A stretch of 64,000 nucleotides of DNA from an uncultured Arenicella sp. (GTDB taxonomy: Bacteria; Pseudomonadota; Gammaproteobacteria; Arenicellales; Arenicellaceae), in assembly GCA_938045295.1 (NCBI GenBank), contig CALINO010000063.1:1-64000 (forward strand). Reading direction: 5' to 3'. The stretch's first letter is position 1. Each line of letters starts with the position of its first letter. The position numbers were made by a program, and so were the translations under genes. The notes under the pieces are model-generated. The model searched no databases. It was given only the letters and a program-made list of their open reading frames with translations, and was not told the DNA's origin. Shown piece by piece: positions 36,030 to 44,918 of the stretch.

Positions 36030-36512
36030 ATGAAAAAGAAGAAAATATGCATGGTTGGTGACTTTTCCGTGGGCAAAACCAGTCTTACGCAAAAATTTGT
36101 TAACAATGTATTTTCCGATAAGTATCTCACTACAATCGGAGTTAAGATTGATACGGTTGAAGTTGACGATACCAAGTTGATTATTTGGGATGTGGCGGGG
36201 CGAGATTCGTTGTCCCCTGTTAATGTTAGCTATTTGGTTGGGGCTGCTGGGGTTGTTCTTGTTGCCGACGGCACTCGCCCGAGTACGGTAGAAAACCTAT
36301 TTGACATATGGTCTAGTGTCGAGAAGCGCATAGGCGATGTGCCTTGTGTGGTTGCCTTAAATAAAGCGGATTTAAGCGATGGCTGGTCTGTTAGTGAAGA
36401 AACTGTAAATAGCCTTCATGACCGTGGTTGGGAAATCTTTAAAACCAGTGCAAAACAAGGTGATGAAGTCGGCACATTGTTTGAAACTTTGGCAAGAAAA
36501 ATAAACGATTAA
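36030..36512 (+). CDS. Rab/Ras-like small GTPase
   Basis: This 160-residue protein is a single, complete small-GTPase domain. Motifs in order are G1 GDFSVGKTS (residues 10-18), the switch I Thr35 in YLTTIGVKI, G3 WDVAGRDS (Asp54-Gly57), G4 NKAD (111-114) and G5 TSAK (139-142). It looks more like eukaryotic Rab proteins than like translation or Era-type GTPases. The position of Ras Gln61 is Arg58, so intrinsic hydrolysis is probably slow or needs an outside residue. There is no C-terminal Cys for lipidation, so membrane recruitment would need a partner such as the upstream one-TM protein. No cognate GAP or GEF is identified. Confidence 0.9.
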   Translation: MKKKKICMVGDFSVGKTSLTQKFVNNVFSDKYLTTIGVKIDTVEVDDTKLIIWDVAGRDSLSPVNVSYLVGAAGVVLVADGTRPSTVENLFDIWSSVEKRIGDVPCVVALNKADLSDGWSVSEETVNSLHDRGWEIFKTSAKQGDEVGTLFETLARKIND

Positions 36513-36612
36513 CTCTTATTTCTAACTTGAAATTCATTGGATAGGAACTGAGGTAAATATAACGGTAGGCCTGTTTCAATGAGCGAGGCTTGTCTAACTG
36601 CGAATTTTTTAA

Positions 36613-38196
36613 GTGTCTGAAAATACTGGTAAAAATTTAAATAATAACGATTCTCTTAAGAGAATTAACGAAGAGCTGTTTCGTAAGCTTCAGCTTGCGT
36701 ATTTTTCTGTTGATTCAAAGATGAAGGTGTGTGATGCCTCAAAAAACCTTGTTAACTATGGTTTTCCGGAGTTGAAAAAAGGCCAGTCCGTTGAAGATAA
36801 AATTGATTTCATGATTGGTATGGATGCTGATACTGAGCTAGAGCTCCCTGTTGTTAGCAGCCCCTCAGGCATACCGGTGAGTGTTAATCTCATGCCCAGC
36901 AACGATAAATTAACGGTGCTTATTTCAAATGCTGAACGATCTACCGAACAGCATCGAATGTTGCAACAAGCCGCTAATGAAAACGAGCTTCTTGCTGAAA
37001 AGCAAAAGAAATTGATGGCTCGGTTAGAGCAAGCATCAAAAGAACTGGAAGACAAAAATCAACAATTAGAAGAAGCCGCCAGGCTGCAAACCAGTTTTAT
37101 TTCTGGGGTGTCGCACGAATTCAGAACGCCGTTGACTTCCATCATCGGATACACCAATTTAGTGCAACAAGACTTGTCTAAAATGAGCGAAGAAATTGCT
37201 CCTAGAATAGTCAAACAAGACAATGAGCAATATTTAAATGCAGTGCAGCGTTCGAGTAAGCATTTGTTATCGTTAGTTGAAAACCTGTTGGATCATGGCA
37301 AGCTGGATTCTGAAGAAATTGTAGTGAACCCCAAAAAGACCAATTTGGACGAGTTGTTTAATGACGTCAGTTTGCTTTTATCACCCTTGAGTGAAACTAA
37401 AAATATTGAATTAAACGTCAACCTCGATGCGCCTAAAGGCGTTGATGTGGTGATTGATGACAGCCGTCTAAGGCAGTGCCTTATCAACTTAGTGGGTAAT
37501 GCCATTAAATTTACCGATATTGGCAGCGTCAATCTTGATGCCAAACTCGACGGTGACGAGCTAAACGTGGTTGTGCGAGATTCCGGTATTGGTATTGGCC
37601 GCGAAGAAATGGAAAAAATCAGGCTGCCGTTTTATCAAGTTGCCGATACAGGCAAGGTGGGCACAGGCCTGGGTTTAACGATTACCGAGCGCATTGTGTC
37701 TTTAATGGGGGGCAGCTTAAGCATTGAATCGCAACTGGGCGAGGGCACTAGCGTGCATTTGACTATGCCGGCTCCGAAAATAGAGCGTGAAATATTCAGT
37801 GCTGAAATGGGGGCGTTGCCGACCGTATCAAAACTGAAGGTGCTGGTCGCTGAAGACGACTCTTTTATTGCTGACTTGGTTGTTGTCATGCTGCAAGAAA
37901 AAGGAATAGATGTGACCTGCGTTGCTAATGGCGCATTGGCGGTTGAAATGCTGCAAACAAAATCATTTGATTTGGTATTAATGGACATTCACATGCCGAT
38001 CATGGGCGGCTATCAAGCCATTGAAAAACTCAATCAGCTTGGTAATTCAGCGCCCATTGTTGTGATGAGTGCTTCTGCAACGGAATCGGATCAAGAAAGA
38101 GCGGCTCAACTGGGGTGCGCGGCATACTTAGTGAAGCCGGTTGATGTTGAAGAAATTATTTCCATTGCTCATACCGTTACATCCCCGCAACAATAA
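36613..38196 (+). CDS. Hybrid histidine kinase with C-terminal receiver
   Basis: This 527-residue soluble kinase has an N-terminal PAS-like sensor region (about residues 20-108) and a coiled coil (112-158). The HisKA domain carries phospho-acceptor His168 (VSHEFRTPLTSIIGY). The ATPase domain has N box NLVGNAIKF (292-300), G1 DSGIGIG and G2 GTGLGL. A receiver domain follows, with acidic Glu414-Asp415-Asp416, phospho-acceptor Asp458 and Lys508. There is no membrane helix, so the signal is intracellular or comes from a protein partner. The GTPase 100 bases upstream and the Hpt gene downstream make a multistep relay likely. The start is GTG without an obvious ribosome binding site. Confidence 0.9.
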   Translation: MSENTGKNLNNNDSLKRINEELFRKLQLAYFSVDSKMKVCDASKNLVNYGFPELKKGQSVEDKIDFMIGMDADTELELPVVSSPSGIPVSVNLMPSNDKLTVLISNAERSTEQHRMLQQAANENELLAEKQKKLMARLEQASKELEDKNQQLEEAARLQTSFISGVSHEFRTPLTSIIGYTNLVQQDLSKMSEEIAPRIVKQDNEQYLNAVQRSSKHLLSLVENLLDHGKLDSEEIVVNPKKTNLDELFNDVSLLLSPLSETKNIELNVNLDAPKGVDVVIDDSRLRQCLINLVGNAIKFTDIGSVNLDAKLDGDELNVVVRDSGIGIGREEMEKIRLPFYQVADTGKVGTGLGLTITERIVSLMGGSLSIESQLGEGTSVHLTMPAPKIEREIFSAEMGALPTVSKLKVLVAEDDSFIADLVVVMLQEKGIDVTCVANGALAVEMLQTKSFDLVLMDIHMPIMGGYQAIEKLNQLGNSAPIVVMSASATESDQERAAQLGCAAYLVKPVDVEEIISIAHTVTSPQQ

Positions 38197-38237
38197 ACTG
38201 AAGCTCATACGCTCAGGCACAGTTAAAATTATTAAAA

Positions 38238-38546
38238 ATGTCTTTAGGAAATGGATCAATGAGTACAGACTCACCTCAAGTTCAGGCGCTTAAAGAGCGC
38301 TACAAAGAAAGCTTTCAAGAAAAACTCACCGTCGTTCAAAGCATGCTTGACGATATGGGACGTATGGAAGACTTTACGTCAATACGAGAAGAGCTGCATA
38401 AGCTTGCTGGCTCTTCTGGCATGTACGGTTACAGCGATATTTCCGGCGCATGCCGCAGCGCTATCGAATGCATTGATGACGACCACGAAAGTGGGTTGGC
38501 CATGTTCCTTAGTCACTTAATTGGTTTGCTTGAGCAGCAGGTATAG
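38238..38546 (+). CDS. Stand-alone Hpt phosphotransfer protein
   Basis: This 102-residue helical protein has the Hpt signature around His54 (ELHKLAGSSGMYGYSDIS), so it should accept a phosphate from the receiver of the hybrid kinase and pass it to a response regulator. The protein with the matching receiver is probably the OmpR-type regulator at the start of the cluster. The ATG at 38259 (residue 8, MSTDSPQ) is an equally plausible start. Confidence 0.87.
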   Translation: MSLGNGSMSTDSPQVQALKERYKESFQEKLTVVQSMLDDMGRMEDFTSIREELHKLAGSSGMYGYSDISGACRSAIECIDDDHESGLAMFLSHLIGLLEQQV

Positions 38547-38594
38547 GGCTAAACTGTTCTAAATTCACACACGTTATGTACGTAAGAGGGCAAT

Positions 38595-39440
38595 ATGCGT
38601 TGGAGAGGAAGGCGTCAAAGTAGAAATGTAGAAGACCGCAGGGGGCAGCGCTTTATTCGCAGCAAAAAGGGCGCTGGTGGTGGCGCCATGATCTTATTGT
38701 TGCTGGCCGGTTTGTTCTTTGGTGAAGACGTACAGCGTATTTTGTCATTCTTTGTTGGTTCTGGTGGTCAGCAAGTTCAACAATCGTCTCGTTCTCCACA
38801 GCAAGTGGCGGCTAACGACGCTAATAAGCAATTTGTAAGTACCATCTTGGCTGAAACAGAAGATACCTGGAATGCCATATTTGCTCAATCAGGTGTGCAG
38901 TATCAAGCACCTAAATTAGTATTGTATGAAGGTCAAACGTCTACGGCGTGTGGTGTTGGGCAGGCCGCTTCAGGCCCATTTTATTGCCCAGGCGACTATA
39001 AAATTTACATCGACTTAAGTTTCATGAACGAATTGAAGCGCATGGGCGCGCCGGGTGATTTTGCCTTTGCCTATGTGATTGCGCATGAGGTTGGTCATCA
39101 CGTGCAAAACTTAATCGGTGTGGCAAAAGACGTTAGGCAAAAACAAGCACGTGCCAATAAAGCCACGGCGAATGCTTTGTCAGTGAAAATGGAATTGCAA
39201 GCGGATTGCTTAGCAGGTATTTGGATTAATCACACCGAACGCCGAAATTCTATTTTAGAGCAAGGTGATATTGAAGAGGGCTTCGCTGCTGCTGCCGCAG
39301 TAGGCGATGATAAAATCATGTCGCGCGCGGGTATGGCGCCGCGCCGAGAAAATTTCACCCATGGCAGTTCTAAAGAACGCATGTATTGGTTTCAGCAAGG
39401 TATGAAATCGGGCTCAATTGATAATTGCCAAACGCTGTGA
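38595..39440 (+). CDS. ypfJ: Neutral zinc metallopeptidase (YpfJ family)
   Basis: This 281-residue membrane-anchored protein matches the YpfJ/neutral zinc metallopeptidase family. A basic N-terminus (MRWRGRRQSRN) precedes one membrane helix (about residues 28-48) and a periplasmic domain. The zinc motif is HEVGH at 164-168 (AYVIAHEVGHHVQNL); ELQADCLAGIW further on probably gives the third ligand. The natural substrate of the family is unknown. It is the last rightward gene before a strong terminator and may or may not belong to the preceding cluster. Confidence 0.9.
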   Translation: MRWRGRRQSRNVEDRRGQRFIRSKKGAGGGAMILLLLAGLFFGEDVQRILSFFVGSGGQQVQQSSRSPQQVAANDANKQFVSTILAETEDTWNAIFAQSGVQYQAPKLVLYEGQTSTACGVGQAASGPFYCPGDYKIYIDLSFMNELKRMGAPGDFAFAYVIAHEVGHHVQNLIGVAKDVRQKQARANKATANALSVKMELQADCLAGIWINHTERRNSILEQGDIEEGFAAAAAVGDDKIMSRAGMAPRRENFTHGSSKERMYWFQQGMKSGSIDNCQTL

Positions 39441-39564
39441 TGGCTCAAACGCCGTGATGGTTAACGGCAATGATTAAGATGTGCAAACGTTAGTTACGCG
39501 CCTGATATTCACTTTTCGCCACTGGCCTATTCGCGTCGCTTCGAGTCAGTACCGCTTTATTATT

Positions 39565-39606
39565 ACAGCCAATTGCTAAATTTGATTAGCAATTGGCTGT
39601 TTTTAT
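39565..39606 (+). terminator. Rho-independent terminator after the metallopeptidase gene
   Basis: ACAGCCAATTGCTAA (39565-39579) and TTAGCAATTGGCTGT (39586-39600) are perfect fifteen-base inverted repeats followed by TTTTTATT. Confidence 0.88.
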
Positions 39607-39612
39607 TATGGG

Positions 39613-40500
39613 TCAGTCAGTAACTAAAGAATAAGGCTGCGTGTCTGCTATTTGAACTTCGATGCCTGATTCCGTGAATAAGCCATTATTGACATTATCT
39701 AAGCGTAAAACAGCACTGAGGTAAGGGCTGTCATTAACCGCATTGGCGATATTGCCAACGGTTTTACCATTGCTGTCTATGATTTTTTCCGCAATGAGTT
39801 CACTTATATTGGATGTGTCTGTGTCATTGTTTATTTGGCAAACGAATGAACGCTGTTTCAGTTTGCCCAAATAACGCATTCTGGCAATGATTTCTTGGCC
39901 GGTGTAGCACCCTTTTTTAAAGTTGATGCCGTTTACCAGGTCCATGTTAAGCATTTGAGGAATGAACATCTCTGAGCTCTTGGCGGTGACTCGGGGTAAG
40001 GCGGCTAGTACGTCGGCTTCGATCCAACGCTCGTGCTCTGTTGTGTTTTCCAATTTTGATGTGGAGGCAAAATCCACAATTAAATACCGTTCGCCGAAAT
40101 CTAATACATGTTGTTGTTCGCCTACATTTGCGTAATATGGCGCACCGTTATCATTAGACGTGAAGTTGGGGGCGGCGGTGAGCGTTGCCTCAATATCAAA
40201 AGCGCCCAACATTTGAGCATCCAGCTCTTCAAAAATCACATCGCTGCGCATCACGTACATTCTTAGGCGCTTTATTACTGCGTCAGTCACGGACTGGTCA
40301 ATTAACAGGTACAGGTCAGTGTCATCAGACCAGGTTATAAACGTTGCCAGCGCGCGACCTTTTGGCGTGCAATAGGCATTGTATTGCCAATTGTTATCCA
40401 GTTGGGTGATGTCGTTACTGAGTTGGCCTTGTAAGAAGCTTTTGGCGTCATTGCCGGTGACTTTGAATGCGCGTAAATGAATTAAGTTTTCTAGTGCCAT
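39613..40500 (-). CDS. ygfZ: Folate-binding protein YgfZ
   Basis: YgfZ (295 residues) is a GcvT-fold, tetrahydrofolate-binding protein that supports assembly or repair of certain iron-sulfur enzymes; the E. coli protein helps MiaB. The family signature KKGCYTGQEIIARMRYLGKLKQR is intact with Cys198. The N-terminal FLQGQLSNDI and YCTPKGRALATF segments also match. It lies leftward, next to the divergent sdh genes, the usual neighbourhood in which sdhE and ygfZ often sit close together. Confidence 0.93.
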   Translation of the reverse strand: MALENLIHLRAFKVTGNDAKSFLQGQLSNDITQLDNNWQYNAYCTPKGRALATFITWSDDTDLYLLIDQSVTDAVIKRLRMYVMRSDVIFEELDAQMLGAFDIEATLTAAPNFTSNDNGAPYYANVGEQQHVLDFGERYLIVDFASTSKLENTTEHERWIEADVLAALPRVTAKSSEMFIPQMLNMDLVNGINFKKGCYTGQEIIARMRYLGKLKQRSFVCQINNDTDTSNISELIAEKIIDSNGKTVGNIANAVNDSPYLSAVLRLDNVNNGLFTESGIEVQIADTQPYSLVTD

Positions 40501-40611
40501 GGCTGAATATGATGTAGTACACCTGTGAATATGTTGCAGTTGCGCATGCTATCATCGCCTAACTCAAAAAGCATGTCGATTGATGTGTGAATCTAAACCG
40601 TTACTGATGTT

Positions 40612-40863
40612 ATGAATAAAGATACCAATAAAAACGATGGCACTGTGAGTCAGTCTCATGAGTGTGCCGACAATACTATTGTTTCCGCTGACTCTGCGGT
40701 AGAACAGCACGAAAAAAATAGCATTAACAACGAGTCGCCCAAGTCAGGCCTTAAGGCAAACAAAGAAGAGAAATCAAAAGAGAAAGAATTAGGCGGCCCT
40801 AAAGGTTTGGAGCCAACTCGTTATGGCGATTGGGAGTCTAAAGGCCGGTGTTATGACTTTTAG
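40612..40863 (+). CDS. SDHAF4-like succinate dehydrogenase assembly factor (DUF1674)
   Basis: This 83-residue protein has a variable, charged first 58 residues and a conserved end at 60-83: LGGPKGLEPTRYGDWESKGRCYDF. That is the DUF1674/SDHAF4 signature, in which the family binds the flavinylated SdhA subunit and protects it until it meets SdhB. The position 220 bases upstream of sdhC supports the role. The normally conserved residue near the end is Cys80 here. Confidence 0.85.
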   Translation: MNKDTNKNDGTVSQSHECADNTIVSADSAVEQHEKNSINNESPKSGLKANKEEKSKEKELGGPKGLEPTRYGDWESKGRCYDF

Positions 40864-41053
40864 TTTTTTGTACCCCTGCAAACAAAAATGCAATCTGGGG
40901 CCTCGAAAGCCCAATAAGCAACATTTATCTATTAAATAATCGGTATTTTAATTGCAGATTAGCGCCCCGCAATGCGCGACTTAATGTAAAATGCGCCGAG
41001 TTCAAGCATTGCCACCACTTATGCTGTGGTCAATGTTAAACGCCGAGAACGTT

Positions 41054-41062
41054 TTATCCACA
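41054..41062 (+). other. DnaA-box match upstream of sdhC
   Basis: A perfect TTATCCACA lies 22 bases before the sdhC start. A single 9-mer of this kind can occur by chance in a window of this size. Confidence 0.35.
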
Positions 41063-41083
41063 ATTCATATAGAGTAATCGGAT

Positions 41084-41470
41084 ATGCAAAAAGAGAGACC
41101 TATATCCCCCCACCTGCAGGTTTACCGACCTCAAATGACCTCGATGTTGTCTATTTTACATCGTAGTACGGGTGTATTTTTATCGTTGGGCACTCCTGTG
41201 CTTGTTTATTGGTTAGTGAAACTAGCCGGTGGGCCAACAGCGTACGCAGAAGCTCAAGAATGTTTATCACACTGGTTTGTGTGCTTGCTGTTAATCGGCT
41301 GGACATTCGCTTTGTTCTATCACCTATGCAATGGTATTCGCCACTTGTTTTGGGATATGGGCAAAGGTTTTGAAATTCAAGACTTATATAAATCGGGTTA
41401 TGCCGTTTTAGCGGGTGCCACGCTATTAACGCTAATCACGGTTATTGCGGCCTTTTCAGGAGGTGCTTAA
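41084..41470 (+). CDS. sdhC: Succinate dehydrogenase cytochrome b556 subunit
   Basis: SdhC (128 residues) is one of the two membrane anchors that bind haem b and ubiquinone. The N-terminal RPISPHLQVYRPQMTSMLSILHRSTGV contains the conserved Ser and Arg near the quinone site, and three membrane helices follow with the haem-ligand-type His in HLCNGIRHLFWD. It overlaps sdhD by one base (TAATG). Confidence 0.95.
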   Translation: MQKERPISPHLQVYRPQMTSMLSILHRSTGVFLSLGTPVLVYWLVKLAGGPTAYAEAQECLSHWFVCLLLIGWTFALFYHLCNGIRHLFWDMGKGFEIQDLYKSGYAVLAGATLLTLITVIAAFSGGA

Positions 41471-41850
41471 TGAATTTACGTAGCCCTCGTTCAAAAGCGG
41501 TTGGCCTAGGTAGTGCCAAACACGGTTTTTCTCACTGGTGGTGGCAGCGCGTTACCGCGATTGCTCTTGTGCCATTGGTATTGTGGTTTGTGTATTCAAT
41601 TCTATGTTTAATGGGTGGCGGGTATAGCGAAGCCACGGCATGGTTGAGTTCACCAATAAATGCCACGTTAATGTTGGTGTTTGTTTTAGCCATGCTGTTT
41701 CATGCTCAAACAGGTCTTCAAGTCGTTATTGAAGACTATATTCATGTTAAATGGTTAAACCTAACTCTTATATTGTTCGTTAAATTTTCAGCGGTTGTGT
41801 TGGCTGTGTTGGCGACTATCTCTGTCTTAAAAGTTGCTTTAGGAGGCTAA
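41470..41850 (+). CDS. sdhD: Succinate dehydrogenase hydrophobic anchor subunit
   Basis: SdhD (126 residues) pairs with SdhC to anchor the enzyme and complete the haem/quinone site. [15 protein letters not shown], a haem-binding-type His in [17 protein letters not shown], and three membrane helices fit the family. It lies between sdhC (one-base overlap) and sdhA (four-base gap). Confidence 0.94.
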   Translation: MNLRSPRSKAVGLGSAKHGFSHWWWQRVTAIALVPLVLWFVYSILCLMGGGYSEATAWLSSPINATLMLVFVLAMLFHAQTGLQVVIEDYIHVKWLNLTLILFVKFSAVVLAVLATISVLKVALGG

Positions 41851-41854
41851 CCCG

Positions 41855-43642
41855 GTGAAAGGCGATTATAAAATTATTGACCACGCATTCGATGTTGTTG
41901 TGGTCGGTGCCGGTGGTGCTGGTTTACGTGCTACTTTTGGTATGGCAGCGGCAGGCCTTTCTACGGCTTGTTTGACTAAAGTTTTCCCCACTCGTTCTCA
42001 TACCGTTGCGGCGCAAGGCGGCATGTCTGCTGCACTTGGCAATATGGGTGAAGACAATTGGCGTTTTCATATGTACGACACGGTTAAAGGGTCCGACTGG
42101 TTAGGTGACCAAGACGCCATTGAATATATGTGTCGAAATGCCCCAGCAGCGGTGTACGAACTGGAGCATTACGGTGTGCCATTTTCGCGCACTGAAGAAG
42201 GCAAAATTTACCAGCGTGCATTTGGTGGTATGACCACCCATTATGGCGAAGGCCAAGCCATGCGTACTTGTGCGGCGGCAGACCGAACCGGTCACGCTAT
42301 TTTGCATACGCTGTATCAACAAGCGTTAAAGCACGACGCGCAATTCTTTATTGAATTCTTTGCGTTAGACTTAATTATGGAAGATGGCGAATGTCGTGGT
42401 GTTATCGCCATTGATATGGCCACCGGCATTATTCACCGTTACCGTGCTAAGCAAGTCGTGCTTGCTACCGGTGGCTATGGCCGCGCTTACTTCTCGGCTA
42501 CTTCAGCACATACCTGTACCGGCGACGGTAACGCCATGGTGCTGCGCGCTGGCTTGCCATTGCAAGACATGGAATTTGTACAAGTCCACCCAACGGGTAT
42601 TTACGGTGCCGGTTGTTTGATTACTGAAGGTGCTCGTGGTGAAGGTGGTTATTTGACCAACTCTGAAGGCGAGCGTTTTATGGAACGCTATGCACCTAAC
42701 GCCAAAGACTTAGCATCGCGCGATGTGGTTTCACGGTCAATGACCATCGAAATTAACGAAGGCCGTGGTGTGGGTTCTGAGGCCGATCATATTCATTTGC
42801 ATCTTGAGCATTTAGGCGCAGAATTATTAGACGAGCGTTTGCCGGGTATTTCAGAGTCAGCGAAAATTTTTGCGGGCGTTGATGTCACTAAAGAACCCAT
42901 TCCGGTATTGCCAACGGTGCATTACAACATGGGCGGCATTCCAACTAATTACCACGGCGAAGTGGTGACCTCGAAAGACGGCAACCCAGACAGTGTTGTG
43001 CCAGGCTTAATGGCCATAGGCGAGGCCGCTTGTGTGTCTGTACACGGTGCTAATCGTTTGGGCTCTAACTCGTTGTTGGATTTGATTGTCTTTGGTCGCG
43101 CTGCGGCATTGCGTGCGAAAGACGTGATTGACCCTAATGAGCCAATTCCAAGCATTCCGGATAATGCGGGCGAAGAAACATTAGAGCGCCTTGATAAGTT
43201 ACGCTATGCCGAAGGCTCTCGTTCTACCGCTGAGATTCGTATTGAAATGCAGCGTACCATGCAAGCGCATTGCGCGGTATTCCGTACCGGCGAGTCAATG
43301 AATCAAGGGGTTGAAAAACTGGCGGCGACTGCGGCCACTTTTGCCGACGTTAAAACCACCGACCGTGGTCTTATCTGGAACACTGATTTAATTGAAACTC
43401 TTGAGCTTGAAAACCTATTAAGCCAAGCCGTGGTTACCATGAACTCAGCGGCCAATCGTGACGAAAGTCGCGGTGCCCATGCGCGTGATGACCTTGAAGA
43501 TCGTGACGATGAAAACTGGATGAAGCACACATTAACGTGGTGTGATGACAGTCATAAAACATCGATTGATTACCGCCCAGTACATGACTTCACTATGACT
43601 GATGAAGTTGAGTACATTAAACCAAAACCACGTGTCTACTAG
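41855..43642 (+). CDS. sdhA: Succinate dehydrogenase flavoprotein subunit
   Basis: SdhA (595 residues) oxidises succinate to fumarate with covalently bound FAD. The FAD-binding [12 protein letters not shown] is followed by the His attachment motif ([11 protein letters not shown]), the catalytic HPTGIYG and GARGEGGYL segments, and [21 protein letters not shown]. The C-terminus ([14 protein letters not shown]) is the typical end. The GTG start is close to sdhD and preceded by AGGAGG. Flavin attachment is expected to use SdhE and the SDHAF4-like protein encoded on either side of the operon. Confidence 0.97.
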   Translation: MKGDYKIIDHAFDVVVVGAGGAGLRATFGMAAAGLSTACLTKVFPTRSHTVAAQGGMSAALGNMGEDNWRFHMYDTVKGSDWLGDQDAIEYMCRNAPAAVYELEHYGVPFSRTEEGKIYQRAFGGMTTHYGEGQAMRTCAAADRTGHAILHTLYQQALKHDAQFFIEFFALDLIMEDGECRGVIAIDMATGIIHRYRAKQVVLATGGYGRAYFSATSAHTCTGDGNAMVLRAGLPLQDMEFVQVHPTGIYGAGCLITEGARGEGGYLTNSEGERFMERYAPNAKDLASRDVVSRSMTIEINEGRGVGSEADHIHLHLEHLGAELLDERLPGISESAKIFAGVDVTKEPIPVLPTVHYNMGGIPTNYHGEVVTSKDGNPDSVVPGLMAIGEAACVSVHGANRLGSNSLLDLIVFGRAAALRAKDVIDPNEPIPSIPDNAGEETLERLDKLRYAEGSRSTAEIRIEMQRTMQAHCAVFRTGESMNQGVEKLAATAATFADVKTTDRGLIWNTDLIETLELENLLSQAVVTMNSAANRDESRGAHARDDLEDRDDENWMKHTLTWCDDSHKTSIDYRPVHDFTMTDEVEYIKPKPRVY

Positions 43643-43675
43643 GTTTGAGAATAAACAAGGTTTGGGAGAATAAAA

Positions 43676-44467
43676 ATGGCAGAATTTAGTTTACCTAAGA
43701 ACTCGAAAGTAAAAGAAGGCAAGCACTTCGCAGCACCAGAAGGCGCTAGTAATGTGCGCACTTTCAGCATTTACCGTTGGTCACCTGATGATGACCAGAA
43801 CCCGCATGTTGATACTTACGATATTGATATGGATAACTGCGGCCCGATGGTGTTGGATGCGTTAATCAAAATTAAAAATGAGATTGACCCAAGCTTAACG
43901 TTTCGTCGTTCGTGCCGAGAAGGTATTTGTGGTTCATGTGCCATGAATATTGACGGTACTAACACCTTGGCGTGCACCAAATCGATTGAAGAGTGCGCTG
44001 ATGGTAAGAAAGACGTAAAAGTATACCCATTACCGCACATGTCGGTAGTGAAAGACTTAGTGCCTGACATGACTCACTTCTACGCGCAATACGCGTCGGT
44101 CGAGCCATGGTTGAAAACTAAGACACCGGTTTCGCAATCGGCAGAACGTTTACAGTCTAAAGAAGACCGTGAAAAACTGGATGGCTTGTACGAGTGTATT
44201 TTATGCGCGTGTTGTTCAACCTCATGCCCAAGCTACTGGTGGAACAGCGATAAATACCTTGGCCCAGCCATTTTATTGCAATCTTACCGTTGGTTGGCAG
44301 ACAGCCGCGATGAGGCCAAAGGTGAGCGTTTGGATGCCCTTGAAGATCCATTCAAGCTTTACCGTTGTCACACTATCATGAATTGCACCAACACATGCCC
44401 TAAAGGTTTGAACCCGGGTAAGGCAATTGGTGAAATCAAAAAAATGATCGCAGAGCGCGCGCTCTAG
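43676..44467 (+). CDS. sdhB: Succinate dehydrogenase iron-sulfur subunit
   Basis: SdhB (263 residues) passes electrons from FAD to quinone through three clusters. Motifs are [12 protein letters not shown] with the later Cys for [2Fe-2S], [16 protein letters not shown] for [4Fe-4S] and [17 protein letters not shown] for [3Fe-4S]. The N-terminus is longer than in E. coli SdhB by some 25 residues ([18 protein letters not shown]), as in many marine and alphaproteobacterial proteins. Confidence 0.97.
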   Translation: MAEFSLPKNSKVKEGKHFAAPEGASNVRTFSIYRWSPDDDQNPHVDTYDIDMDNCGPMVLDALIKIKNEIDPSLTFRRSCREGICGSCAMNIDGTNTLACTKSIEECADGKKDVKVYPLPHMSVVKDLVPDMTHFYAQYASVEPWLKTKTPVSQSAERLQSKEDREKLDGLYECILCACCSTSCPSYWWNSDKYLGPAILLQSYRWLADSRDEAKGERLDALEDPFKLYRCHTIMNCTNTCPKGLNPGKAIGEIKKMIAERAL

Positions 44468-44494
44468 ATCAGTTGTTAATAGGCGGCATAGCCA

Positions 44495-44743
44495 ATGTCA
44501 TCTGAGTTGTCAGACAGTCAATTGCATTGGCGTTGCCGGCGAGGGGTAAGAGAGCTGGATGTTCTCTTTACCCGTTTCCTTGAAACAACGTATTACACCT
44601 TGAGCAAGGAAGAACAGTTAAGTTTTCAGGCCTTATTAGAGGTGCAAGACCCAACGATCATGGATTGGTTAATGGGCAAAGTGCCGCCAGAAAAAGGCAA
44701 AGAAAGCATTGTTAAGTGCCTTCAAGAGCTGTCAGGGCTTTAA
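44495..44743 (+). CDS. sdhE: SdhE flavinylation factor (SDHAF2 family)
   Basis: SdhE (82 residues) is a five-helix protein that promotes covalent FAD attachment to SdhA. The RGxxE motif is present at Arg16-Gly-Val-Arg-Glu20 (RRGVRELDVLFTRF), followed by the usual acidic C-terminal half (LLEVQDPTIMDWLMG). It begins 27 bases after sdhB, so it is in the sdh operon. Confidence 0.93.
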   Translation: MSSELSDSQLHWRCRRGVRELDVLFTRFLETTYYTLSKEEQLSFQALLEVQDPTIMDWLMGKVPPEKGKESIVKCLQELSGL

Positions 44744-44851
44744 TTCAATCGTGTCCAGCAAATGAGTTTCAATGCCTTTTAAATTGCTTAAAAATTAATC
44801 AATTGAAGGCGAGCCATACGATCATTTGCATAGCCATAATTACTCACAAAG

Positions 44852-44874
44852 TTATCCACAGGTTTTGTGAATAA
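44852..44874. other. Inverted pair of DnaA-box matches after sdhE
   Basis: TTATCCACA (44852-44860, plus strand) and TTATTCACA (minus strand, 44866-44874) face each other across five bases. Both fit TTATnCACA, the DnaA-box consensus. The stretch is non-coding and lies between convergent genes. Confidence 0.5.
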
Positions 44875-44900
44875 CCTTAAAAAGAGTTTAAGGTTTTCTT
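44873..44900 (+). terminator. AT-rich terminator after the sdh operon
   Basis: AACCTTAAA (44873-44881) and TTTAAGGTT (44887-44895) form a nine-base-pair stem with a short loop, then TTCTTTACTTC. A weak intrinsic terminator in the gap between convergent genes is likely. Confidence 0.5.
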
Positions 44901-44918
44901 TACTTCTTTCAGCTCAGT

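Noticed and set aside
41054-44874. A replication origin near the sdh operon based on DnaA boxes
   Set aside because: Only three boxes, far apart, no dnaA-dnaN neighbours and no AT-rich unwinding element.
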